Assembly: GCA_964580105.1 (NCBI GenBank)
Contig: CAZOJJ010000066.1
Span: forward strand, 1-14,118
DNA from: CAZOJJ01 sp964580105
Lineage (GTDB): Bacteria; Bacteroidota; Rhodothermia; Rhodothermales; Rubricoccaceae
Direction of reading: 5' to 3'
DNA: 14,118 nucleotides
Part shown: positions 6,738 through 13,960 of the stretch, in pieces
Position numbering within the stretch: position 1 is the stretch's first letter
Layout: each line of letters starts with the position of its first letter
The notes under the pieces: model-generated
Told to the model about the DNA's origin: nothing
The model's input: the letters and a program-made list of their open reading frames with translations, nothing else
Database searches by the model: none
Made by a program: the position numbers and the translations under genes

Positions 6738-7739
6738 CTATCCGCCTATCGTGATCATCGGGCGGTTGCGCGTGGCGGCGAGCACGTCCATCCCGGCGTG
6801 AGCGGCGTGCTTCCCGGCCACGGCCGCCGCGACGAGCGCGCGGAGGTCGTCGTCGCTCGCCCCGGCGCGCATCCGATCGCGGAGGCTGACCTCCTTCGGA
6901 CCGAAGAGGCACACCTTGAGGTGGCCGTCGGCCGTGAGGCGGAGACGGTTGCAGCCCGCACAGAACGGCGCCGTCATGCTGGCGATAAAACCGACGGTGC
7001 CGCGGGCGTCCGGCAGGCGGAACGTCTGCGCTGTGTCCGCCGGCTCGCCCGGCAGCGGCGCCAGCGGCCCGTGCACGTCCTCGATCCGCGCTCGCACCTC
7101 GGCCATCGGCACGAGGGCATCCGCGTTCCAGCCGTTGCCGTCGAACGGCATGTACTCGATGAAGCGGACGTCCAGCGGGACCTCGCGCGTCCACGCGGCG
7201 AAGTCGGCCGGCTCGTCGTCGTTGACGCCGCGGAGGACGACGGCGTTGACCTTGAGCGGGCGCGCCGGCGTGCCGTAGCCCATCGCCAGGGCCGCCTCGA
7301 CGGCGGCGAGGACCCGGCCGAGGCCGGGACGGCGCGTCATGGCCTCGAAGCGGTCCGGCCGGAGCGTGTCGAGCGAGACGTTGAGGTGCGTGACGCCCGC
7401 CTCCGCGAGCGCGCCGAGGCGGGCTTCGAGGAGCAGCGCGTTCGTCGTCAGCGAGAGCGCCTCGACGCCCTCGATCCGCCCGAGCCGCGCCGCGATGGCG
7501 ACGGCGTCCTTGCGGACGAGCGGCTCGCCGCCGGTCAGCCGCACCTTCGTCACGCCCTCGGCCGCGAACAGCCGCGCGAGACGCTCGATCTCGTCGGCCG
7601 TGAGGTAGGCGGCGTTGGGCTGGACGGGGACGCCCTCGGCGGGCATGCAGTAGACGCAACGGAGGTTGCACCGCTCGGTCAGCCCGATCCGCAGGTACGT
7701 GTGCCGCCGCCCGAACCGGTCGGTCAGGCCCCCGCTCAT
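6738..7739 (-). CDS. moaA: GTP 3',8-cyclase MoaA (radical SAM)
   Basis: MoaA uses S-adenosylmethionine and two [4Fe-4S] clusters to rearrange GTP into 3',8-cyclo-7,8-dihydro-GTP, the first step of molybdenum cofactor synthesis. The 333-residue protein is complete. The N-terminal radical SAM motif is Cys24-x3-Cys28-x2-Cys31 in TERCNLRCVYCMP, and the SAM-binding TGGEPL is at 69-74. The C-terminal substrate cluster is Cys260-x2-Cys263-x13-Cys277, with the GTP-binding arginines in CNRLRL. The chain ends in the conserved Gly-Gly tail (IGG). The start at ATG 7739 overlaps the stop of a 36-codon frame upstream by ATGA, which suggests translational coupling. The long continuous frame further upstream is out of register with the preceding genes and is a shadow. 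The product would feed MoaC, encoded downstream. Confidence 0.97.
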   Translation of the reverse strand: MSGGLTDRFGRRHTYLRIGLTERCNLRCVYCMPAEGVPVQPNAAYLTADEIERLARLFAAEGVTKVRLTGGEPLVRKDAVAIAARLGRIEGVEALSLTTNALLLEARLGALAEAGVTHLNVSLDTLRPDRFEAMTRRPGLGRVLAAVEAALAMGYGTPARPLKVNAVVLRGVNDDEPADFAAWTREVPLDVRFIEYMPFDGNGWNADALVPMAEVRARIEDVHGPLAPLPGEPADTAQTFRLPDARGTVGFIASMTAPFCAGCNRLRLTADGHLKVCLFGPKEVSLRDRMRAGASDDDLRALVAAAVAGKHAAHAGMDVLAATRNRPMITIGG

Positions 7740-7846
7740 CGGCGCCGTCGCCACCGGTTGAACGCGGCGATGCCCATCCCGAGCGCGATCCCGGCGAAGA
7801 GCATGAGCAGGTACCAGGCCGGGGAACCGACGTCGGGGTCGAACAT
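7736..7846 (-). CDS. Candidate 36-residue single-pass membrane peptide, coupled to moaA
   Basis: A short frame from ATG 7846 encodes an acidic N-terminus (MFDPDVGSP), one hydrophobic helix (AWYLLMLFAGIALGMGIAAF, residues 10-29) and a strongly basic end (NRWRRRR). Its TGA overlaps the moaA ATG as ATGA, the classic coupling arrangement. The charge pattern predicts an N-out, C-in single-pass protein. It sits between the PD40 regulator (stop at 7915) and moaA on the same strand. I know no named family for it. The support is the clean topology and the overlap; chance is possible for a frame this short. It may instead be a small scaffold, or simply a leader whose translation sets moaA expression. 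Confidence 0.5.
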   Translation of the reverse strand: MFDPDVGSPAWYLLMLFAGIALGMGIAAFNRWRRRR

Positions 7847-7912
7847 GGCGTGCTTCGTAGGAGAAGGCTGCGTACGGCGGAGCGGCCCCGGCGATCCCGG
7901 CGGGCGATGCCG

Positions 7913-10277
7913 TCAGTGGAAGTCGCGGACGAGCACGATGTCGCTGTCGCTCCGCCGCTCCTGGGTGACGAGGAAGCGCTTCCCGCCGGGGAAGACGGCG
8001 AGGCTGGGATGGTCCGGCATGGACTCCACCGTCGCCATCCAGCGGCGCTGCTTCGTGGCGAGATCCACCAGCACGATGTCCACGCCCTCGCCCTCCTCGT
8101 GGCGCTGCACGACGTAGACGCCCTCGTCGCGGACGACCCAGTTGGCCCAGTCGGCCGGGTTGAGGCGGACGAGGCCCTCGGCGTAGTAGGGGTCGCGGTC
8201 GAGCGCGATGCGCCAGAGGCCGCGCCGGTCGGGGCGGACGACGAGGAGGGAGCGGCCGTCCGGCGCTTCCTCGGCCGCGATGCCGCCGTGGCGCGTGACG
8301 GGCCGGGCATTGCCACCCTCGAGGGGCTGCGTCCAGATCTGCCAGTCGCCGTTGCGGCGGGAGGCGAAGTAGACGGCGCGGCCGTCGCGGCTCCACGACG
8401 GGGCGACCTCGTCGCCCGGGTGGTCGGTGACGCGGCGGGGCGGGCTGCCGGGCTCGACGACGTAGAGGTCGGCGTGGCCGTTGACGCGGGCGGAGAAGAG
8501 GAGCCGCGTGCCGTCCGGGCTCCAGCGCGGCGTGCTCACACGCGGGCCGCCGAAGCTGGTCAGGCGGCGGAGGTTCTCGCCGTCGGCGTCGGCGGCCCAG
8601 ATCTCGAGCTGGCCGGAGCGGTTGGACACGAAGGCGATGCGCTCGCCGTCGGGCGAGACTTCGGGCTGGGAGTCCCAGCGCGTCGAGGCGATGAGCGGCA
8701 CGGGCGGGCGGACGCGGCCGTTTTCGCGGACGATCTCGGCGATGTTCGTCTCGTAGCGCCGCTGGGCGAACGTGATGCCGCGGCCCTGCCGGGCGGTGGA
8801 CGGCTGGTAGACCTCGCCCCCGTCCCCGACGGCGACCCACGTGGGCTCACCGCCGCCGAGGCCGACGCGCCAGAGACCCGAGGCGCCGTCGCGGTTGGCG
8901 GCGTAGACGACGGCCCGGCCGTCGGCCACCCAGTCGAGGCCGGTGATCCCCTGCTGCTCGCGGGCGAGCCAGACGACGGCGCCGCCCCCGACCGGCACCA
9001 CGCACACGTCCTGCCGACCGTCCACGGTGGTGCGGACGAAGGCGAGGCGGCGGCCGTCCGGGCTCCAGGCCGGGTCGAGGTCGCCCGGCGGCGAGGCCGG
9101 CGACTGCGTCAGGCGGAGGAGCTCGCGGGTGTCGAGCGGGAGCAGGAGGAGGCCGTGCGAGCCGTTGGTGCCCTTGCGGGCCGAGAGGGCGAGGGTGCGG
9201 CCGTCCGGGCTCCAGACGAGGTCGCGGACGTAGAAGCCGGTGAGGTCGGCCACTTCGCGCTCGCGCCCGCCGTCGGCGTCCACCACGAGGACGGCGCAGC
9301 CCGCCTCGGCGCAGCGGGCGAAGGCGATGCGCTGGCCGTCCGGGCTCCAGGCCGGGCTGTACTCGTCCGCCTCGTCGTCGGTGAGCTGGCGCGGCTCCTC
9401 GCCCACGGCAGACTGGACGTAGAGGTCGAAGTTGTAGCCACGGCCGTTGTCCCACGTGAAGGCGATGGAGCGGCCGTCGGGCGAGAGGGCCGGGTCTATC
9501 TCCTCGCCCGGGAAGCTGGTCACGGGGGTGGTCGCCAGCGGGCGTGTCCGGGCGGCGATGTACTGCTGCACGGCGACGACGGCCACGCTGAGCGCCACGA
9601 GGGCGAGGAAGAAGCGGATCCGCGCCCGCCGCCGCCGGCGCGCTATGCGCGTAGGGCTTATGCGCGTAGGGCTGGGGAGGCGCACGGGTTCCCTCGGCAG
9701 CGCCGAGGCGGGCGGGGCCACCGAGGGCGCGGACTCCCGTTCCGGCTCAGCGGCCGCGCCCGCCTCGGGCGACGCGACCTCGGGCGACGCGACCTCGGGC
9801 GACGCGACCTCGGGCGACGCGACCTCGGGCGANNNNNNNNNNNNNNNNNNNNNNNNNNNNNNNNNNNNNNNNNNNNNNNNNNNNNNNNNNNNNNNNNNNN
9901 NNNNNNNNNNNNNNNNNNNNNNNNNNNNNNNNCGTGAAGGCCTCCACCGGCGCTCGATCGACGGGCTGGACGGGCGCGATGAGGCGGTAGCCGCGCTTGC
10001 GGATCGTCTGGATGTAGTCCGGGTCGCGGGCCTGGTCGCCGAGCGCTTTGCGGAGTTCGGAGATGCAGCGCGCCAGCACGTCGTCCGTCACGACGGTGCC
10101 GGTCCAGACCTCGTCCATGAACTGCTCCTTGGTGACCGTCCGGCCGGGACGGCGGGCCATGCAGACGAGCACTTCCATCACCTTCGGCTCTACACGGCAC
10201 ACTTCGCCGTCGCGCGAAAGCTGGTTGGCCATCGGCTCGGCGAGCCAGTCACCGACCCGAAAGGGCATCGTTGGCAT
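7913..10277 (-). CDS. Winged-helix/PD40 one-component membrane regulator, interrupted by an assembly gap
   Basis: Two open segments either side of the N run make one gene. The N-terminal 115 residues from ATG 10277 are an OmpR/CadC-type winged helix: VMEVLVCMARRPGRTVTKEQ, then DEVWTG, then VLARCISELRKALGD, then YIQTIRKRGYRLIAPV. After the gap the frame reads Glu-Val-Ala-Ser-Pro repeats, an Ala/Pro/Glu linker, a basic stretch with a doubled SPTRI, and a membrane helix (IRFFLALVALSVAVVAV). About nine PD40 (TolB-like) propeller blades follow, each with an SPDGxxIAF-type core. Predicted topology is a cytoplasmic DNA-binding domain and a periplasmic propeller, like CadC/ToxR. The frames differ by 100 N, which is not a multiple of three, so the true gap length must differ for the gene to be intact. 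Upstream in-frame ATGs lie at 10268 and 10301. The ligand and targets are unknown. The gene is divergent from the fasciclin gene. Confidence 0.85.
9644..9673. repeat. 15-bp tandem duplication inside the regulator gene
   Basis: TATGCGCGTAGGGCT occurs twice in direct succession. On the coding (minus) strand it gives Ser-Pro-Thr-Arg-Ile twice, just before the basic stretch and the membrane helix. It belongs to the CTACG-bearing sequence type seen elsewhere in the window. Confidence 0.9.
9764..9832. repeat. 15-bp in-frame array encoding Glu-Val-Ala-Ser-Pro
   Basis: Four full copies of CTCGGGCGACGCGAC and nine bases of a fifth lead into the gap. On the minus strand each copy encodes one pentapeptide (VASPE in register with the array), in frame with the propeller half of the regulator. 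It would form a flexible acidic/proline linker between the winged helix and the membrane helix. The other edge of the gap (9933) shows no copy of the unit. Confidence 0.9.
9833..9932. other. Assembly gap (100 N) inside the regulator gene
   Basis: Exactly 100 N, a placeholder length. Both edges fall on codon boundaries of the two gene halves, so any true insert of a multiple of three would restore one frame. Confidence 0.97.
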
Positions 10278-10419
10278 GAGGGAGCCGGCCTCTCGATTCA
10301 TTCTCCGTCCTCGGGGTATGGATGCGGGACCACTCGGCCCCGTTTCGCCCTCACGATGCAAGCGGTGTTCCGCCGCCGCGTTCAGGATAGCGTTTGAACG
10401 CGGCCGGGGCAAAGCCTCT

Positions 10420-10467
10420 GTGAAGGGGGCGTGAGGTTTTTCCCGGGGCCCTCAGAAAAACCTCACG
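10420..10467. promoter_or_regulatory. Perfect 12-bp inverted repeat with added direct half-sites (candidate operator)
   Basis: CGTGAGGTTTTT (10430-10441) and AAAAACCTCACG (10456-10467) are perfect inverted repeats around a 14-base GC-rich centre. GTGAAG at 10420 and GTGAGG at 10431 are 11 bp apart, the spacing used by many OmpR/PhoB-type winged-helix dimers. Further CCTCAC copies lie at 10349-10354 and 10489-10494. The site lies in the divergent spacer, 143 bp upstream of the regulator start. Binding by the neighbouring regulator is an inference. A hairpin role in RNA is possible, but the T-run lies within the stem and so does not make a terminator. Confidence 0.55.
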
Positions 10468-10597
10468 TGCTCCGAATCCCCTCCCCATCCTCACAGGGCC
10501 GTTTTCGGTCTAGTCTACCCCTGTCGCCGCAGCGAATGCGCCCGACGGGTCTTCGCACCACTCGTCGTCGCCGCGCGACTCTCCGCCTCCGGGGAAC

Positions 10598-10636
10598 GGC
10601 CGCGCGGGCCGGGTCCAGAAGCCGGCCCGCGCGGCC
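10598..10636 (+). promoter_or_regulatory. Strong 15-bp hairpin upstream of the fasciclin gene
   Basis: GGCCGCGCGGGCCGG (10598-10612) pairs perfectly with CCGGCCCGCGCGGCC (10622-10636) around a nine-base loop. It lies about 100 bases before the fasciclin ATG. A second small stem, GCGGCG/CGCCGC, follows (about 10657-10675), then CTGGCG/GCCAG pairing near 10674-10706. No T-tract follows on either strand, so this looks like a structured leader and not a terminator. The rest of the 457-bp spacer (10278-10734) holds the operator candidate and no convincing gene. Confidence 0.5.
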
Positions 10637-10734
10637 TCCGGAAGCCCCGCCTCGGGCGGCGCACCCCGCCGCTGGCGTCCGCTCGTGTAGACGGCCGCCA
10701 GCCTCTCAACCCCTCCACCACTCCGTTCTTTCTC

Positions 10735-11274
10735 ATGCGACTCTTCGTCTTCATCCTCGCCGCCATCCTTCTCGCGCCGACTCTTCAGGCCCAGGAGACG
10801 ATGGATTCCACCACCGGCGAGGACCTCTTCGCCACGCTCGAAGCCGACGGCTCGTTCACGATCCTCGTGCAAGCCCTCTCGCAGACCGGCCTGGCCGAGG
10901 CGCTCGCTGCCGGCGGCCCGTATACGCTCTTCGCCCCCACCGACGCCGCCTTCGCGGCGCTCCCGGAGGGCACGCTGGACGGGCTCACAGACGAGCAGCT
11001 CGCCGACGTACTGCGGCACCACCTCGTCGCAGGCACCCTCCGGGTCGAGCAGGCCGCAGCGCTTCCGGAGGCCACGACGGCCTCGGGGCACCCCCTCGCC
11101 CTCCGGGCCGAGGCCGGCACCCTCCGGGTCGGTAATGCCGCCGTCGTCCGCGCCGACCTGGAAGCGAGCAACGGCGTCATCCACGCCATCGACGCCGTGT
11201 TGATGCCGCCGGCCGTCGGCGAGGCCATGGGCGCCGCCACCGAGCGAGTGCCCGCCCCCGACGAAGACCAGTAG
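10735..11274 (+). CDS. Exported fasciclin (FAS1) domain protein
   Basis: The 179-residue product starts with a clear signal peptide (MRLFVFILAAILLAPTLQA, residues 1-19, cleaved before QE), so it is exported. One FAS1 domain fills about residues 28-160. Its H1 motif is TLFAPTDAAFAALP (about 64-77), the central segment is DVLRHHLVAGTL, and the H2 motif is NGVIHAIDAVLMPP (about 145-158). FAS1 domains generally mediate cell-surface or matrix adhesion, and single-domain bacterial forms are common; the partner here is unknown. The C-terminus is acidic and hydrophilic with no sorting tail or lipobox. The start at ATG 10735 is fixed by the signal peptide. A strong hairpin lies in the leader and an intrinsic terminator lies after the gene, so it is probably monocistronic. 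Confidence 0.95.
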   Translation: MRLFVFILAAILLAPTLQAQETMDSTTGEDLFATLEADGSFTILVQALSQTGLAEALAAGGPYTLFAPTDAAFAALPEGTLDGLTDEQLADVLRHHLVAGTLRVEQAAALPEATTASGHPLALRAEAGTLRVGNAAVVRADLEASNGVIHAIDAVLMPPAVGEAMGAATERVPAPDEDQ

Positions 11275-11296
11275 TACGCGAAGACCCGTAGTACGC
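11271..11296. repeat. Direct repeat GTAGTACGC at the fasciclin stop
   Basis: GTAGTACGC occurs at 11271-11279, overlapping the TAG stop, and again at 11288-11296, a 17-bp period. It resembles the GCACTACG pair at 1263-1284 upstream of the crotonase gene, which has a 14-bp period. Confidence 0.7.
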
Positions 11297-11351
11297 CCCC
11301 ATCCACCACAACATGAGGCCCGCCCACCGTCCCGCCCGGGCCGGCCTCATC

Positions 11352-11402
11352 GAGAGCCCCCGCGCGCCCGGCCCCTCAGGCGCGGGGGCTCTCCTCGTTT
11401 TT
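11352..11402 (+). terminator. Intrinsic terminator of the fasciclin gene
   Basis: GAGAGCCCCCGCGC (11352-11365) pairs perfectly over 14 bp with GCGCGGGGGCTCTC (11380-11393) around a 14-base loop. CTCGTTTTT follows, ending at 11402. On the minus strand no T-run follows the stem, so it acts for plus-strand transcription. It lies between two convergent genes, 14 bases before the amidohydrolase stop codon. Confidence 0.9.
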
Positions 11403-11415
11403 CAGCCCCCTCGCC

Positions 11416-13146
11416 TCAGTCCGACTCGGCGGTGTAGACGGCCTCCCCGCCGAGGTAGGTCGCCAGCACGCGGGTGTCGAGGATCGCGTCGCCCGGGACG
11501 GTCATGAGGTCCTGCGAGAGGATCACGAAGTCGGCCCACTTGCCGGGCGTGAGGGAGCCGACCGCGTCCTCCATGAACCCGGCGTAGGCCGCGTCGAGCG
11601 TGAAGCCCCGTAAGGCTTGCTCGCGGGTGAGCCGCTGGTCGGGCATCCAGCCGTCCGGCGGCTCGCCCTCGGCGTCCTGCCGCGTGACGGCGGCGTAGAA
11701 GCCGAGGAGCGGGTTGACCTGCTCGACGGGGAAGTCCGAGCCGAGGGCGAGGCGGACGCCGGCCTCGCGGAACCGCTGCCAGGCATAGGCGCCGCGGATG
11801 CGCTCCGCACCGACGCGGTCCTCGGCCCAGGGCATGTCGCTCGTGGCGTGGGTGGGCTGCATGGAGGCGATGACGCCCAGCTCGGCGAAACGCGGAACGT
11901 CCTCCAGCGCGACGATCTGGGCGTGCTCGACGCGGTGCCGCCCCGGACCGCCGCCCGTCGCAGCGAGGGCCGCCTCGTAAGCGTCGAGGACGGTGCGGTT
12001 GCCCCGGTCGCCGATGGCGTGGGTGCTGACCTGGAGGCCGCATCCCATCGCGCGGGCGACGACGGCTTCGAGCTGGGACTCGGACAGGAAGAGCAGCCCC
12101 ACGTTGCCGGGGTCGTCGGCGTAGTCGTCGAGGAGGGCGGCACCCCGGCTGCCGAGCGCGCCGTCGATGTAGAGCTTGAGGGAGCGGACGGTGAGGCGGT
12201 CGTCGCCGTAGCCGAGGAGGGGGCCGTCCTCGCAGAAGCGGTCGAGCGTCGGCCCCTCGCCGCCGATCATGGCGTAGACGCGGAGCGGGAAGCGCCCTTC
12301 GTCGATGAAGCGCCGGTAGACGGCCAGCGTGTCCAGCGCGACGCCCGCGTCGTGGACGCCGGTGAGGCCGTGGCGCGCGGTCGTTTCGAGCGCCCGCTCC
12401 AGCGCCTCCGCCAGCTCGGCCTCACCCGGCTCCGGCACGACGCGCTCGACGAGCGCCTCGGCGTTGTCTACGAAGATCCCGGTGGGCCGCCCTTCGGCGT
12501 CGCGGAGGACGGCGCCCCCTTCCGGATCCGAGGGAGCAGGCGCGTCGGGGTCGAGGCCGGCGGCGCGGAGGGCGGCGGTGTTGGCCCAGCCCGCGTGCCC
12601 GTCAATGCGCTGGAGCCAGACGGGGCGATCCGGGAACGCGGCGTCGAGGTCGTGGCGCGTCGGGAAGGGGTGGGAGCCGTCTTCGGCGGCGGGCCAGTCG
12701 TTCTGGTCCCACCCGCGCCCGAGCAGCCAGGAGCCCTCCGGCAGCGACGCCTCGAAGGCGACGAGCCGCTCGACGACCTCTTCCTTCGAGCGGGTCCCGA
12801 CGAGGTCGGCGCGGAGGAGCGAGAGGCCGAGGCCCATCAGGTGGGCGTGCGCGTCGATGAGGCCGGGGACGACCGTGTGGCCGTCGGCGTCGAGGCGGGG
12901 CCAGTCGGCGTAGCGGGCCAGCAGGTCCGCCTCGGCCCCCACGGCGACGATGCGGCCGTCCTCGACGGCCATCGCCTCGGCCGTCGGCTGCGCGTCGTCT
13001 ACGGTGTAGAGGCGGGCGTTGTGGAGGACGAAGGTAGGCTGGGCGGCGGCCACCGGGGCAAGGAGCAGCGCGAGGAGGGACGCGCGTAGAGGCGTGAGCA
13101 CGGCGTAGGGATGTGAGCGCGTAGGAGCGTACGAAGGTAGGCGCAT
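11416..13146 (-). CDS. Exported amidohydrolase, Amidohydro_3/YtcJ type
   Basis: The 576-residue metal-dependent hydrolase has a signal peptide with an unusually long n-region (residues 1-20), an h-region LRASLLALLLAPVAA and cleavage near AAA-QP (35-36). Family motifs are VVPGLIDAHAHL (92-103, the His-x-His metal ligands), LKLYIDGALGSRGA (323-336, with candidate metal-bridging Lys324), VSTHAIGDRGN (373-383, His376), HRVEHAQI (404-411, His408) and LALGSDFPVE (467-475, Asp471). The set is intact, so the enzyme should be active. Family members cleave varied C-N bonds, for example N-substituted formamides; the substrate is unknown and periplasmic action is inferred. The frame stays open to 13275, but those codons are arginine-rich and overlap another gene, so I chose ATG 13146. 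That leaves only two bases before the divergent repeat-protein fragment and no normal promoter space. Confidence 0.93.
   Translation of the reverse strand: MRLPSYAPTRSHPYAVLTPLRASLLALLLAPVAAAQPTFVLHNARLYTVDDAQPTAEAMAVEDGRIVAVGAEADLLARYADWPRLDADGHTVVPGLIDAHAHLMGLGLSLLRADLVGTRSKEEVVERLVAFEASLPEGSWLLGRGWDQNDWPAAEDGSHPFPTRHDLDAAFPDRPVWLQRIDGHAGWANTAALRAAGLDPDAPAPSDPEGGAVLRDAEGRPTGIFVDNAEALVERVVPEPGEAELAEALERALETTARHGLTGVHDAGVALDTLAVYRRFIDEGRFPLRVYAMIGGEGPTLDRFCEDGPLLGYGDDRLTVRSLKLYIDGALGSRGAALLDDYADDPGNVGLLFLSESQLEAVVARAMGCGLQVSTHAIGDRGNRTVLDAYEAALAATGGGPGRHRVEHAQIVALEDVPRFAELGVIASMQPTHATSDMPWAEDRVGAERIRGAYAWQRFREAGVRLALGSDFPVEQVNPLLGFYAAVTRQDAEGEPPDGWMPDQRLTREQALRGFTLDAAYAGFMEDAVGSLTPGKWADFVILSQDLMTVPGDAILDTRVLATYLGGEAVYTAESD
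13084..13146. repeat. Degenerate CCTACGC-type repeats in the amidohydrolase signal region
   Basis: The first 21 codons of the amidohydrolase carry five imperfect CTAC/TACGC copies on the minus strand (ATGCGCCTACCTTCGTACGC, then CCTACGCGCTC, CCCTACGCC and CTCTACGCGC), spaced about 15-19 bases apart. The encoded stretch (SYAPTRSHPYAVLTPLRA) is the long n-region of the signal peptide. The same core occurs as a 15-bp pair at 9644-9673 and near 7855-7877. Confidence 0.5.
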
Positions 13147-13891
13147 AGGAACCCGCTTGCACGTGCGCCTCGGACCTCTCGACCGACACCTTCGGCGACG
13201 CCTTCGTCGCCAGCTACGACGCCGGGGGTGCATACCGCTGGGCCTTCCAACTCCCCCGGGAAGGGGAGGGCTCATCCGGCCTCGATATCGCCCACGCTCC
13301 GCCCAGCGACCTCGTGGTCGCGGGGCAATTCAGTCTGACAACGGACTTCGACCCCGACCCCGACGAGGAGGTGCTGCTCGCCACGGCCTGCAACGAAGGC
13401 TCCGCCTTCCTGGCCCGCTACGCCGACAACGGCGCCCCCGGCGGCGCAGACCTCCGCTGGGCCTTCCCCCTCGGCGGCTGCGTCAAGGACGACTTCGTCC
13501 CCGGCATCACATGGCAAACGGGGTGGCCGTCACCCCGCAGGACGAGGCCCTCGTGGCGGGCTCCTTCCGGGGCACGGCCGACTTCGACCCCGGCCCCGGG
13601 GAGGCCGTCTTCTCCGGGACTAGTGATGCCTTCTTGGCGAGCTATGCGGGGGACGGCACATACCGCTGGGCGCTCGTGCTCGGCAGCCCCGACGGATACG
13701 CCGAGCCGAGGGCGCTGGCTTCACTGCCGGGTAGCCGATGGGGTATGAGCGGCGAGCTCTACGGTGCGGTGGACTTCGATCCCGGTCCAGGGGAGCACCT
13801 GCTCGAAGCGGCCGGCTCGAATCCGTTGGTCTGGTCGGACCTCTTCGTGGCGAGCTACACCGACGGGGGCGGCTTCCCCGTGAATGTCGAG

Positions 13892-13960
13892 GCGGAGGTG
13901 CCGTGGGCGGAGGTGCCGTGGGCGGAGGTGCCGTGGGCGGAGGTGCCGTGGGCGGAGGTG
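13892..13960 (+). repeat. 15-bp in-frame array encoding Glu-Val-Pro-Trp-Ala
   Basis: Four full copies of GCGGAGGTGCCGTGG and nine bases of a fifth run into the gap. In the frame of the preceding repeats each copy reads Ala-Glu-Val-Pro-Trp. It sits where such proteins have a linker before the sorting tail. The far edge of the gap shows no copy. Confidence 0.9.

Noticed and set aside
6033..8117. Long plus-strand open frame opposite moaC and moaA
   Set aside because: No family motif, crosses the intergenic spacer, and is antisense to two enzymes with intact catalytic residues.
7850..9937. Long plus-strand open frames opposite the PD40 gene
   Set aside because: The apparent repetition mirrors the SPDG codons of the propeller on the other strand.
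9747..10412. Winged-helix protein as a separate short gene reading ARGRV repeats after the gap
   Set aside because: That frame across the N run depends on the placeholder length of 100; the propeller frame reads EVASP with no stop and joins better.
10431..11184. Open frames in the spacer upstream of, and overlapping, the fasciclin gene
   Set aside because: They cross the inverted repeats, are Arg/Pro-rich, and overlap the fasciclin gene out of frame or on the opposite strand.
11617..13089. Long plus-strand open frame opposite the amidohydrolase
   Set aside because: Antisense shadow of a complete enzyme; biased composition and no motif.
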